A DNA stretch of 64,000 nt from contig JAWRVZ010000030.1 of the NCBI GenBank assembly GCA_037043235.1, forward strand, positions 4,808,501-4,872,500, in the 5' to 3' direction. Both the position numbers and the translations under genes were made by a program. Below the pieces are notes generated by a model. That model was not told the DNA's origin. It saw only the letters and a program-made list of their open reading frames with translations, and searched no databases. Every line of letters starts with the position of its first letter. Position 1 is the first letter of the stretch. Below, in pieces: positions 1-15,000 of this stretch. The DNA comes from Rhodeus uyekii (lineage: Eukaryota; Chordata; Actinopteri; Cypriniformes; Acheilognathidae).

Positions 1-659
1 AGCGACAGAGGTCTTGTGACACTCTTCACTCAAGAAAACACAACTGCATTGAAAACCAGCATTATTTACCCCTGGGTCTGATTTGACTAGATCTTATGGA
101 TTTAACAGTAGAAAGTATAGACAAAAAGCTTCACCTTCCATAAAGCCTGCAACCTTTTTTACATATGCATATTTTTACACATTTTTACATATGCAAAATA
201 ATTTGACCAAATCATCTGAGTATATTGATTACTGGAAGACGGTCAACATTCTGTAATACTCATGTCAGTTCTTAAACTTTGGACTAGTCATTGGACAGAA
301 CGTTTCTAGTTCCAAACCCAATTCCATTTGGCAAACACTTTAAAATCATATGTGCATAATTGTTAGGCAGATTTTTACTACTCGTAAAAATGTGCAAAAA
401 ATACTCAACTGATGCTAAAAAGTCAAACATTGTAAAATGGCATCCAGAAAAATGCATTACTCTTTTTCCAAACCGTTAAAGCGTAACCATTGAACAATTA
501 AGCGGTTTCTCAATAATAGTCAGCTGAGCCGTAAAAAAACGTGTGGAGAGTCATAAAAAACTCTCTCCCTCTCTTTTTATGTATATATGCATACAGTAAC
601 CATTAACGACAACAGTTCACTCATGATTTCAAACTCTCAACCTCATTTCTTTCTTCCAG
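1..659 (+). other. lrp4 intron (left edge of window)
   Basis: AT-rich intron sequence ending in a pyrimidine-rich acceptor (ctttcttccag). No repeat family or gene recognised. Confidence 0.6.
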
Positions 660-836
660 GTCTTCCACATCCTTTTGCCATCACAGTGTTTGAAGACAGT
701 CTTTACTGGACCGACTGGCACACCAAGAGTATCAACAGTGCAAACAAGTTTACTGGCAAGAACCAAGAGGTCATCCGGAACAAGCTGCATTTTCCCATGG
801 ACATCCACACGCTGCACCCGCAGAGGCAACCTGCAG
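660..836 (+). CDS. lrp4: lrp4 exon w1: last blades of YWTD propeller 1
   Basis: Acceptor ttcttccag before 660 and donor ctgcag|gtcaat after 836. It reads LPHPFAITVFEDSLYWTDWH and ends in QRQPA. One nucleotide of its first codon comes from an exon left of the window; it ends in phase 1. The YWTDW blade with the NKFTGKNQE region is typical of the end of a first LRP4 propeller. Confidence 0.93.
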
Positions 837-3034
837 GTCAATCAAGCATCAGTGCTTATTCCTTATAGCATAGTAGACAATTATTACAGGATACGGTGTT
901 TATAAACCAAAATTGTGTTAAAGTGCATTATCGGCTCATTGGAAAAATTCAAAAACATACCTTTGCATACAATTTACTGCAGTTTTTAGCTGAAATGAAC
1001 AATAGTGTCTGTAAAACACCAACAACTTTTAATCCTTTTTTTACACGCATTATGATTACAGGGCAGATTATCCATTGATATAGACTTATTTCTGTCCGTT
1101 TTTTGCACAATAGTCTGTTATGACCTAAAAACACTTTTATCATAGCACATGAGTTGAAAATAATATATGTTTACATTGCATGACATAAATGGCTTCGTTA
1201 TTTAAGGCTTAACTAATTTAGTAGGCTCGCTTGGTATTGTAATTGCGAAATTGAGCACTTTATTTATACCAGAATTTATTTATCTGGTATTTATACCAGA
1301 TTTATATTGATCTTTTTTTTAGATAAAACCTAGGCATTTCATCTCAAAAGTGGCTACATTTCTGCAAAATAATATCATGTTGCTTCATGCATTTTTCACA
1401 GCAGTCACATTTTTCCAGTGAGCCTGGGTTAAGTAAATAATATTCCTTTTAATATATTTTTTTCCTCTTGTTTTTAGGAGGGAGAAATCGCTGTGGGAGT
1501 AATAATGGGGGCTGCAGTCACCTGTGTCTTCCAAGCAATAAGACCTACATTTGTGCTTGCCCTACAGGCTTTAAAATGGTGGACCACTATAACTGTGCCC
1601 AGAGTAAGTACTGCTTGTTTTAGTTATTTATCCATATTCATGCTACAACATAAGCTCTTTTACCCTAAGGGGACAGTTATGTGAGAAGTGCAATGCCGGA
1701 ATAACCCGCACCTTTATATAACCCGCACCCATAGATTGATGAACTGTTTTGTGTAAATTCACATTTCGAATATTGCTCACATGACATCAATTATCCATAA
1801 CTGTTCAGGCTCGGTACACAGTGCTTGTGTGCGAAATTCAAACAATAAGAAATCAAACACAAGTCAGAAACAGAACAAAAAGAAAACGCAGTCTCTTTTG
1901 AAAATTTGAATTTGTTCGCTCATTTAGCCAAGAAGTTCATGAATACGGCAACAGATTTCTTAGATAAGCAAATTTTCAATTAGTAATAATAAACTGATTT
2001 ATTATTTTGAGATGTATAGCAATGGTGATAATCAAAACATTTAAAAAAAGTTTACATAAAGACAAAAACAATAGTACTGTAGCTGCATAATATATTCATA
2101 CTCCAATGCATGCTGGGAACTCACACATTCTTAACATTTCAGTAATATTGTTGCATATCAAAGCCTATTTTTTTAAATAAACTGCAGCTGGGTTATTTGG
2201 GGGATATTGTTTATCTAACATGGGTTGTAGTATCAAGAAAATTGCATTTCATTGTATTTGAGAGTCAAAAGGGTTCACAAACTGAAACATGCAGTTGCCT
2301 TTTTATAGTGCAGTAATATTAGAAATAATATGTATACTAATACTTATAAATGTTAATGGTCCATAATCAATCTGTCAATTGTTGCTGCCTTCTTTATCAA
2401 GTATCAAGAATAATACAGCCACAAACAATAAATCTATACTAAATTTGCAATTTTCTTTTCATAATCTCATTTCTGACTTTGTGAAATAAATGCTTGTCTA
2501 TACTGATGAACTTTTCAAATCTGGAGAACTGACAGGAGACCTTTGGTCTTTGATCAGGTCTTGACAAGTTCCTGCTTTTTGCCCGAAGGACGGACATCCG
2601 TCGAATCAGCTTTGACACTGAAGACAAGTTGGACGATGTCATTCCACTGGCTGATATTCGAAATGCAGTGGCCCTGGACTGGGATTCCAGTGAGCGATAT
2701 ATATACTGGACTGACGTCACCACTGATTCCATCAACAGAGCGAAATGGGACGGCACCAAACAGGAGGTTAGCAGGAATTTAGCCTGAGACCCAGAAACAG
2801 ATTTATTGTTTTGACTAATATAAAAACACAACCTCATGATAATCGACTGTAGATGCATAATGGTAACAATTTAGCAATAATGACGCGTACTTTATAACTG
2901 TTTAAAGCATTTTTTTTTTAAATATCAGAGATTAGCATAATTTGAGTAGCAGGTGAGTAGAACACGTACCGTCCTCTGTGGTTATGTTTTACTTAAAAAT
3001 ATAAAACTTTGCTTCTATTGTATTTCCAGTTACA

Positions 3035-3097
<63 letters not shown>

Positions 3098-6000
3098 ATA
3101 CAGTATACATGGACATATATAGCAGTATATGTATGAAATGTTATTAGAAATGAAATTTATATAGAGGATTGACAAAGAGGACTCTAATTATATACCCATA
3201 TACACACACACACACATATATGTATACATAATGTGTGTGTGTGTGTGTGTTTATGGGAATATAATTAGTGGCCACTTTGTTACTCCTCTATCCTCCAGCC
3301 TTTGCTTTGTTTCTTGGATGGCACTGCTGTTGGTTTTATGAACTGTGCATGTTTTAATATATAATGGGGAGAGATGTGTAAAATACTGACCCCTGGAGAA
3401 CAAACTAGCAAGAAACAATGAAGCAATAAATCCTCCTTTTATAAAGTTGATGGCTGTAATGCATTTCCATGTAATTTGGTTGCAGGTTGTGGTGGACACA
3501 AGTTTGGAAAGCCCTGCAGGTTTAGCCATTGATTGGCTCACACATAAACTGTACTGGACTGATGCAGGTACTGATCTTTCATTGGTTCATCTTTCAGACC
3601 AAACTGAATGTATATCTTTATCTTTTTTCTTAATAATTGCCAAAGTGTTTTTTTTTTTTTCAGCTAAACTTAGATATTCATTTTAACCAATGTTGTTAAG
3701 AAAATATATATTTTTTGCATTCATAACACTTTTAGGCACAGACCGGATTGAAGTTTCAAACACTGATGGAAGCATGCGCACAGTTCTGATCTGGGAGAAT
3801 CTTGATCGTCCCCGGGACATTGTTGTTGACCCAATCGGCGGGTAGGTCAAGAAGGCTCTCCCCTTGTTTTGCTCACCACCCATTTTAATACTTGTAACCT
3901 CCTTTTGTCAACATAACAGCTTTGAGTCCTCTTCTGTAATTTGTAATAAGGTTGATGCCTTACTCATGACCAGTGATCTGAGACCATTCCTTTATAGGGA
4001 ATCTCTCCAGAATCTCCAAATTCAGAGGTCCTTGTTTATGCTCAGCAAAACCATTTTTGTGTTTATTTTGTGCACGAAACGTGTGTATTAACAAAATTGT
4101 GTGTAGATTCTGAGTAACAAATGATTTAACACAGAAATCTTGAGTAAGAAAAGGAGCTTTATATCTCAAGATGCGATAAGTTCCTTTATAAATATACAGT
4201 AATACCTCGGTTTTTACGAGTATAATTCGTTCCAAGAGCGAGCTCGTAAACCAAAATGCTCGTACACCAAAACAAATTTCCCCATAAGAATGCACTAAAA
4301 TCTATTCAAATCTATTCGTTCCACACGATCACAAATGCCCATTTTAAATATTTTTTTGATTTTACCCTATTAAATGCAGTTACAATTATAACCATTAAGA
4401 TCTCATATAAATACTAATTAATACTTGACAATTTACTGTAATGTACTTCAACTTTGAGCAGCGTGCTTGGAGGAGACGAGAGGAGGGAGGAGGGGGGAGC
4501 GGGGAAATCAAGGATTCAAGTGCAAATGAGTGAATTTATTATAATAGTAAAGAAAACAAACGAAGTGATAATCCAGAGTGAAGGTCATGGAATATGGGAG
4601 ACAGGAGACGGGGAGCCACGAACGAACGCACGGAGCCGCGAAATAATGCACGGGAGCTGCAGATGAATGCACGGGAGCCGTGGACAAACGCACGGGAGCC
4701 GGAGCGGCGAACAAACGCGCCGGAGCTGCGAACAAACGCACGGGAGCTGCGGCCGCGAACGAACGCACGGGAGCCGCGAACGAATGCACGGGAGCCGCAA
4801 ATTAACGCACGGGAGCCGCAAAATGAACGCACGGGAGATAGGCAGATGATATGAGAATCAGGTGTGTCAGTGATCAGTGACCATGGCCTCCGTGACAGTT
4901 ACTGCTTAGAGGTACTGTACGTGTATATTTCACTACGTGAACAATAGCGATCACAATTAATTAATGTTAACAACAGGAGGTAAAACCGCTGTACATCACT
5001 TATAAAAGTATCACTGTGGTGAATGATGCAGCCAAACCAAGCAAAGCTGAGAGAATGAAAGTTAAGGGGTGATAAAGGGGTTGGAACATGTGACTGTTAT
5101 GAGAGGCTGTGTTTAGGATATTTCCAGCAAAAATGCGCATGACGATGCTGAGCATTAGGACTTTTCCACACAAAAATGCGCGTGGGTGAGGGAAAAATTT
5201 TCTCGTTCACCGATACAATGCTCGTACACCGATTTGACTCTCCATGCTCGTACACCGATTTGCTTGTATACCGAGGTATTACTGTACTTATATACACAGT
5301 CGTATATCCATTCTGCAACGAATCCATTGCCTCCACCATTATACAATATCAATGTAACTCAATTTGTATAGCACAAATAACATGCATCACGCCACTGTAA
5401 GACACATGAAACATTCAGTCAATGGTTAAAAGTCATAGAAAATTAAAGCTGTGAATTTTTTGTTGTATACAGTAGTGGCAGTCTAATTTAATTAGGCAGT
5501 TTTTCACAATCCCCTCTTTGATATAGTTTAGGTCTCGGAATGTTTTAGGGTTGATAATCTCATCTTCCATACTGATATTTAATCAGGAGATCTGAAATAT
5601 GGTAATATACAAAGTTTGTTTATGAATAATCCATGTAAATTATTATTATTGAAGACTCAATATCCTGACAGGGTCCGTCACGCATTGATTTATTATTTGC
5701 TGATATTTGGAGACCATTATACCATGAATCTTAAAAAGTTTTCTAGGGCCTTTTGGAGAAAAACAACTCCAGTACATCAAAGATACACACCATATTTCAC
5801 AGTTGGCATGAGCTACTTACATTGATAATGATTGGGTAATGAAAATGGCCCTTTTTAACAACGGAGCCATTTTCCTATAGCCATTTCCTGATTTGTCCAA
5901 CTCAACAGCCTTTTGTCACACATCATTACTTTGGGTCTTTCCCATAGTAATGGATGAGTAAAGGAATTTGCCCTGCGCATGACCTAATTTTTGTATCCCA

Positions 6001-9000
6001 GTGAAACAGGAAGTCATGGTTTTATTAGGCAGGTGAACACAAAACATTTACGTTTATGCATTTGGTAGATGCTTTTATAAAAGCATTTTCATCAGTTCAT
6101 ACTTTCCCTGGAAATCGATACATGACCTTGGTGTACACGACTTAAAGTGTAAACACAGTCAAAACACACAAACACATTCACTCATAACACAGTCATTTCG
6201 CTCGGACACTGTTCTGAAAGTATTGCACACACGGTTAGTATAACGTATATACTACAGAAATGCTTAAAAAAACAACAACATGAATTAGAATATACAGTAA
6301 CATTTTACTTGAAGCCTTTATGTATAATGCATTATAAAGTTTTTTTTTAACGTATATTATAATGCATAATAATTTTTGCAGATTCCTTGGTACATAGAAA
6401 CATGGTTGTTAGTATTATACTATCTAAAGGTGTAGCAATGAATAGATAAGCATTTTAACGAAAAGATGCATTACAGGGACAAACGTTCGCATTAACTTTA
6501 ATGCAGTAAATATAAATGCATCAAGTAAAGGTTTACCGAATATATTTATATATACAGTGGAACCCGGTTATGTCGACGACCTCAGGGGTTGCAAAAGCGT
6601 TGAGATAACCAAAAGCCAATATCGTGATTTATTTGATGAAGCGATCGGTATGCTATAAAAATGTACATGCACAGTATATGTTTGCTAACAACAAAAGGCA
6701 TATGTGCACCAACTAACAGAAGAGATTGTAACGGCTACTTTGTTTATGTTTGGAATATTGCGGGGAGGAGAGTGTTTTTGAGTGAGGAGAGAGATGGCCG
6801 CTCTACCGCTGACTGTTATATAGCATGTAATATAGTTTAATATCCTTGAGTCTTATTTCATTTCCATTTAACATCTGGGCAGTCGTCGACTACTCTGAAA
6901 GCCGGTTCAAGATTTACCAGTATACGATAAAAAAACTATTTCGATTCTCGATACAAACCTTTAATTATATTCTCCATTGCAAACACAATTTCGCTCAGTG
7001 TAAACAGTCAAAACACACAAACACATTCGCTCATAACACAGTCATTTCGCTCTGACACAGTTCTGAAAGTATTGCACACGTGGTTACTATGGTTTTTTTT
7101 TTCACACTGTCTAAAATGCTCTGTTGCTTTTTGCCCTTAACGGTCTGCTTGAAAACAAAAATTTCTAAGCTTCTTTCAGTAACGACGTCTTTGTCGATGT
7201 CAATGTAATCTGGGAATTCCTGGACAGTGATGGCGAACTCTTGCTCCTCCTCTTCCAAGATAGCATCTGTAAAGCTTGATTTTAGCACAAGTTCATCTGC
7301 GGCTGCACAGCATTGCGCCGCAAGAGTGAGTGAAGCGTCATTGGAGTGAGCGACCATACAGACCGTGATGCACGTGCAACGCAAACTCAGCGTATGCGCA
7401 GTGAACTCGGTACGATCATTAGTCACAGGGATCGAGAAAACTGATGTTAAGTTGCGACTTTGTCCCTTTTTTGTGCTCGAGATATCAGGGTTTGGCGACA
7501 CAAAAGAATCGACATAACCGATAAGAAAATGCTAAGACAAATAATAGGGAGTTTGGCGGTTCCACTTCAAAAACGTTGACATAATAGGGTTGGCGAGTTA
7601 ACCGAGCTTGAGATAAGTGTGTTCCACTGGAATATAATTAGACTTAGCATGTTAAATTATACAGAATTTCTCCAAAAACAGGATACATAACCTTATTTGT
7701 TTTGTCTCACCATAGATTCATGTATTGGACAGATTGGGGTGCAAATCCCAAGATTGAAAGTGCTGGAATGGACGCATCCAACCGTACGGTTATCATCTCC
7801 TCAAACTTGACCTGGCCTAATGGGTTGGCAATCGACTACCTCACCGAAAGGCTGTATTGGGCCGATGCTAGTGTTAAGACCATTGAGTATGGTAACTTTG
7901 ATGGATCAGGCAGACAGGTAGAAATGAGTCTGTGTGTGTGTTTTTTTTTATTTAAATAGATTAAATGTTGCAATACATTCTTTCTCGCTCATTCTTCTTC
8001 ATTGAAGGTGTTGATTGGCAGTCAGTTGCCTCATCCATTTGGGTTGACACTCCATGAAGACAGAATTTATTGGACAGACTGGCAGTCCAAAAGCATTCAA
8101 AGTGCAGACAAGCTTACTGGTTTGGACCGAAGAACGCTGGCAGAAAACCTTGAAAACCTCATGGACATTCACATGTTCCACCATCATAGAACTACAGGTA
8201 AAATGGCACAGTAGAGTTATGCACAGCTGTCATAATCACAGTAGAGTCATTATACATCAACAGTACTGGTTCCAAATATACAATAATTCACTCAAAGGTT
8301 TTTGTAGCTTTGTCAAATTAGCCACTCTGCATATAGATCATAGGTGTCAAACTCAAGGCCCGCGGGCCACATCCGGCCAGGCGTGTAATTATGTCCGGCC
8401 CGCGAGAGCATTTAATTAATGGCCCGCGAGATGTCCCGCGCTCCAGGTGACTCGCCGAACACTTCCTGTATTAAATAGGAAGTGGCTAATGATGCTTCGC
8501 GCTCGCGCTAGTACCGCGCGATTGTTATTGTCAATTATTTATAACTGTTCAGGCTCGGTACACAGTGCTTGTGCGCGAAATTCAGGTGTTGATCATCGGA
8601 TGAGAAGAGCCCGTCCTCATGGCAGAACGTCTTCTTGCATGATTGACAGGTCAGACAGCATATCAGCGCCAGCTGTCAGAGTGACAGTACAAGCGCCAGA
8701 AAGAAAATACAGCGCAAAAAAAAAAACATTACGTCCTTAGGGACGTAACAAATATATTGAAATATTATTACGTGTAAAAAAAATTGTGATATAGTTTGTA
8801 AAATCTGCTATAACCCATGGGTAATATGCGGGAAAATACGGTATATGTTTACTGACATACTGCCGGTATACCCGTGTGTCTCATTTGCGGAGCTAGATAA
8901 GCACGGCACTATAAGACAAATGACATAAGAGCAAATTCAACTGAATGATTTGATTTGTTATTGCTGAAAAGCAAAAATTGTATTTAGATTCCCAGGTTTT

Positions 9001-12000
9001 GTTATGCAGCATGTCCATATTTTGAATTTGTATAATTTTGACAGGATATATATTTATGGAGAGCAAAATCTTTTATATATAAATCTTTTTAAGTTTTATA
9101 TAAAATGACATAAGAGTAAAGAAATTTGAATGTTTGTTCTTTTAACTTTTACTTACTTTTACTTTACTTACTTGTTTACTTTATTTCTAACTTGTATAAT
9201 TTAGACAGGATATATTTTAATTTTTTTAAAGTATTTTTTAAATATTTTTATATTTTTAAGTTATTTAAGGTATAAGTTGATTTATTACAGAATAATATTT
9301 CTGTCTGTTTTTATTCACATCTAATTTAAAAAAAGGTAAGTTTTAAAAGTTTAGTTTTAGTGTTTTCAATAAATGTTTATCCTGTTCGGCCCGCGACCTA
9401 AAGTTTTTTGGGATTTTGGCCCCCTGTGCAATTGAGTTTGACACCCCTGATATAGATTATAGCTCTGCACACTTTGGACGTTCTCAACCAACATCATGAG
9501 GTTCATATGAATTGCTTTTTAAATTATATTTAATGAGTTCACTTGTTGGTTGCTTTGCCTTCACCAGTGGAAAAAAGCTGCAACACTTTATTTTACTTTT
9601 TTTTGTGACATGTACTTACTATAATTATTACACATATAATTACATGCAACTAACCCTAAATCAAACCGTAATCACATGCAATTAAATAATATTACTCAGT
9701 AATAATAATATTACTCAGACACCTTAAAATAACATATAACCAAAAAGCTTTTAAAGTGAACTCATTTTAAGCTTAAGCCTTAGACCATGTTCTAACCTGT
9801 TGCAACCCCTTGAGAAAAAGTGTGCTTAATTGTATTGAATGCACACTTCTACTGTACTTCAAACCAAGAATATTATTTAATCTTGTATCATTTTATTTAT
9901 TTAATAAAAAAGGCCACTTAAGTATATTTAAAGAGAAAACACTTTCATGACTGTTTCTTAGTGTTTTTTTAAGTGCACATTGTAATAATCAAATTACATT
10001 TTACTTTAAAGTACTTTTTAAATCATTCAAAGCAGAAGTATGTGTTTCAAATTTTAACTATAGTGTGTTATTTTATATTAAATTTAATGTTAATATTTTA
10101 AATGTACTAAATTGCAGCTCCATTATTACAAATATTTTTAAATGCATGATGTACAAGTTTCAAATGAAATTCAAATATATTTTAGTGTACCATAAATGCT
10201 TGTCAGTACACTTTTCAGTACTATTTAACTATATTTCAAAAACATTTATGAAGATATCAGTGTACTTAAAGAAAAAAGAAAAGCACAAAAATTCAGTGAA
10301 TTGCATTTAATGTGAATTTAAACTAATACGTTTTCAATTAAAATGGAAAAATTCAGTTCACACAAGTATATACTTTAAAAAAAAAAAAAATTTTATTTAA
10401 AAATATCCAGTTACGATTTACTGTTTTATGAATAATCGTCACATTTGAGCAAACAAATTGCTTCCCAGCTGGGAAAATCTTGCATACTGGCTGTTTATGA
10501 CACAATGTTAGATTGAAAATAATATTCTTCAGATTCCATTAAGATTGTGGTTTAATTTCAGGCAAGTTTTACTAGGGATGTATTAACAAATCTGAATTTG
10601 TGCTTTATCTGTGTTATTGCATATTTGAAAATATTTCATTGTAAGCTATTTATAAAGGCTCAAATTTTCTGAGGTTTTCTGTAAATATTTTTTTATGTTG
10701 TATACTCAGCCAGTTAAATTGGGTCAATGCCTTTAACTGTATTCCATAAGTTCAAATTAAATAAGTTAAATATAATTCGTTGTTAAGTTGGCATCTCTTC
10801 TACTTTTTCCCGTTGACAACTAAAATTCACACTCACATGCCTAGCAGATATGTGTTAAAAAGGAATGTGGGTCTTTACCGTATCCAATGTCTTGGGTTTT
10901 CAGACAGTGGATTACGGCCAGTGATAGCTGATCTTCAGTCTGGAGTCTCATTTGTGTATTATGATCTACCGGGACACCCAGAGGCCTGATAGGCATCTGT
11001 TACATCTGATTGAACGGCAATTTCATCCCCTTTCTTTCTCACCTGTCTCCACTATTTTGGCTTTCTGTCTAAAGTCCAGACGCCCTGTTCGGTGAATAAT
11101 GGTGGTTGCAGTCACCTTTGCCTCCTGGCTCCTGCTCCTAAAGCCTCAAGCTGTGCATGTCCCACTGGCATCAACCTACAGGCGGACGGGAAGACTTGCA
11201 CTCACGGTAATACCGATAAGTCCATGCTGCTCTACCCGTCTCGAATATCTAAAGGAACCAGCAATAACTCCTCATTCAGTAGACATAACTCCACAATTGA
11301 CTTGAAATTTAATGAAATGGCTCCAGGTGTTCTTAGCTTTTGGGATTCCAGGTGACAGTTCAGTCCGTGGTTTTTGTTGCAAGAGCAAAAAAATCTTTGA
11401 AATTTGAGGCTCATTTCAAGTTGCCTTAGGGGTTTAGGGGTCACCGTAATGATGTGTCAGTGGTGAGTATGTCATGGTGCATTTTTGAAGGCTAGAGTCA
11501 CTAAATGAAAACCATTTTGGTTGGTTTTCAATGGATTTCAGTAGGGGATTTGTCTCTTTTTGCTTAACTTAATTGCTCAGTGGGAACTGATTGGGTAGGC
11601 TTGTTCTATTTACACATACATGTACAGTAAATGGCACCTGCCTTTCTTGTGTATGCAATTAATAAGTTATTTTTGTCATTCTAATAAAAGTAATTAAACT
11701 TGTTTATTAAATTAATCCTTCATTATTATTCTCTCTTGTCTTACAGCAATGAACAGCTTTCTTATCTTTGCTCGTCGAACAGACATCAGAATGATTTCTT
11801 TGGACATACCTTATTTTGCTGATGTTGTTCTGGCAGTCAGTGTGTCTATGAAGAACACTATTGCCATTGGAGTGGATGCAGTAGAAGGTACAAGGAAATT
11901 CTCTATATATGATGCTAGAGCTGCACGGTTAATTGTTAAAATATTGTGATCTCGATTCAAACACCCTCACAATCTCATTCCTAAATGACAGCGATTTGCC

Positions 12001-15000
12001 TCTGGTTATTGAAGCTGACAAAATCACACCAGAACATTTTTTTTAACAAAATTTGTGTCGGCACTGCCGCCGTGCCAGAGAGCAGTTGTCATGTATATTA
12101 TACATGCAACACTATTTCTGTTACAAATATTCATATTATTACAGAAGAACCGGGTTAAAATTTAGAGTTTGGATATAAACATGGATGTGTATGGAAGAGA
12201 TAATAATAGTAAATCACCTTTTGAAAGTAACAGATGCCACTTCAAAATATGATTGTATCAATTGTATCGACATTATGCCACCAGGTTGTGACTGTTTAAA
12301 AAAAATTAATTGAATTATTCATTCAAGAGAGTCGTTCATGAAACAATGAAGTATTTATGAGTCATTGAATCATTCAACCAAATTTTATTTTAAACAATTC
12401 AATTAGATTCATTAAACATTTTAAATAGACTACAGTAATTAACATTTGTCAGAATCTCTAGTAAATTGCATGTTATTTTTAGTTGTCTGTTCAGGTTCCG
12501 AGTTGTAACAAAAAAAATTTGAATTGTCAATTTATCCCGAACCGTGCAGCTCTAATAGACACTATTGCATATAATGCTTATTTAGGGAAAATCATTTTGG
12601 AAATGTTCATGCTCCTGTAGGTAAAGTGTACTGGTCAGACAGTACATTAAAGAAAATCAGCCGCGCCAATATCAATGGTACAGAATATGAGGACATTATT
12701 TCAACTGGTAAGGGACTATATTACAGTTAACCTCAAAACTGCTTACAGTTATTGTATTTAATTGCTTTTATCCATTCCCTCAACTTTTTTACCCTATCTT
12801 TCAGGTCTAATGACCACAGATGGTCTGGCAGTGGATTCAGTGGGCAGAAAAATCTACTGGACTGACACTGGGACAAACCGCATTGAGGTTGCTAATCTCA
12901 ATGGCTCTATGAGAAAAGTGCTTGTGTGGCAGAACCTGGACAGCCCTCGTGCAATCGCACTGTTCCATGAGATGGGGTAACCGTTTTGACTCAAATCGTT
13001 TAGCTTCAGAGCAGATCTTCTTTTTTTCCCAAAGATAGACTTGATAAAAATCCTATTCCTTATATAGTGTGATATATGTATTATTCGTTATGTTCCGTTG
13101 TGAAAAAGAAGCATACTTTTGAAAAGGGTACTCATCACACACTTACTATTTTAAAATAGTTTACTTGTGTGCAAACCGAATGTGATGTTCAATTGCCAAT
13201 AAATGTAAGTGCATTATTTTTTAATTTATTTTAAATGCAATTTGCTGAACTTCATACTTAATACCAACTTTTTTCCTAATTCTATTTATGGTCAACTAAA
13301 ATATTCTTTAATGTAATTTCTATTGAAATCTGTCTCGTTCTATTATAAATGTTTGTAATTCCTTCAAGCTAATCAACAGATTCAAACTAAAATGTTCATT
13401 TTAAGCTATCTGCAAAAACTCTCTTAAGTAAGTACGGTAAACTCCTGACTGATAACTTCTGGGTTTTTTGTAAAATAAGGAGCGTCTTGCAACTGGGTAG
13501 AGTATGTAATGATTAATAACATCAAATCTGCTTTTTAGGTATATGTACTGGACTGACTGGGGTGAACATGCCAAGCTGGAGCGCTCCAGTATGGATGGTT
13601 CAGATCGTGTAGTTCTGATAAATAATAATCTCGGCTGGCCTAATGGACTTGCCATAGACAAAGATGGTGCACAACTGCTCTGGGCTGATGCACATACTGA
13701 GGTTAGTGTCTAGCAATGATACACATGTTTCTGTGTAAGTGTGTTGAGTTCAGAAAATTTCGATTGTCAGGGTTTTATTTAAGTGTATGATGCCCAGTAT
13801 TTTTTTTATCTGCCTATATTTTTGAAATAATGATATATGATATAGGAAATAATAGTCCGAGATCTCCATTTATTTAAAATGGAAAAGCATACAAACCTTT
13901 TCACAAAAAAAAAAAAAAATAAGTGGGCGAAAAATATGCAATTTGGTGACGTTTCTGGGATTTATATGGACAGAAACTAAGATGAAATTCTGATGTAATG
14001 CTTTTAACATAAATCAATGAGATCTTGATAACAGTTTATAAACTTTCCCAGGGAAAGCAAGAACTGCTTAGAATATCAATGCATTCCTTTTATGCATAAA
14101 AGCGACATAAATGCATAAATATAAACAGAAATATATAAGCACCAAAAACTAAGTGTTAATCGTGGACATTTACATACAAAGTCTTTTACAGTAGGCTTTA
14201 GGGTTAAAGGTTGTGTTGTGTATTCCAGCCTTTAGTGTAACACCATTCCCTACAGAAGAATGATAAGACTTATATAAATGCTTGCTGGTTGAATAAAATA
14301 AAATAATCTGATCTTCTTTTTTACCATTAGCGGATAGAGGCATCTGATCTTAATGGTTCAAACCGGAGGACCCTGGTGTCTCCTGTGCAGCACCCATACG
14401 GCCTCACTCTGTTGGGGCCGCATATGTACTGGACCGACTGGCAGAGTCGCAGTATTCATAGAGCTGACAAAGGAACAGGAGCAAACACCATCACGGTCCG
14501 CTCCAACTTACCTGGTCTCATGGACATCCAAGCTGTTGACCGTGCAACACCTTTGGGTAGGATATAAAGTAGTACTCTATCGTTGATTTTATTTATTTTT
14601 TGTTATATTTTCTTTCGCATTTTGCAAAATAGCCTTCATGTTTTAAAAGAATTTTCAACCTAAAACCATTTAAGAAAAATCTTGATCACTAATTGAAATA
14701 AAGCTGAAATAAAATTTAAATATTAGATTAAAAATACGTTTTAAAAAATTATAACGTTAGAAAACTTAGAAATGTTGCTTTGGCAATTAAAATAAATCAC
14801 TTAAAAATGAGAAGCATTCAAGTTACTAATAATTTAACTAAAATTAAAAAGAAAACTGAAAGCATAAAAATAAAATTTGAAGTATTAATATAAACCGATA
14901 TCAAAAAGGCAAAAGGTCTATTTTTTTACCATCAAGAGTTGCATACATTTTTGGTCAAGATCTTGCATTGACAAGTGCTCTGTAAAGCCTCCTCCAGCAC

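Noticed and set aside
2953..3175. Tyr/Ile-rich open frames on both strands
   Set aside because: They are translations of the (TA)n/(TG)n microsatellite.
4454..4854. Overlapping open frames of 60-97 codons on both strands
   Set aside because: They are produced by the 20-27-bp minisatellite, whose units lack stops in several frames; composition is Arg/Asn/Glu or Arg/Ala/Phe repeats with no domain.
7031..7501. 156-codon minus-strand open frame as a gene
   Set aside because: It lies within a Tigger-like element, has no Met-to-domain structure I recognise, and includes the element's terminal region; at best a transposase remnant.
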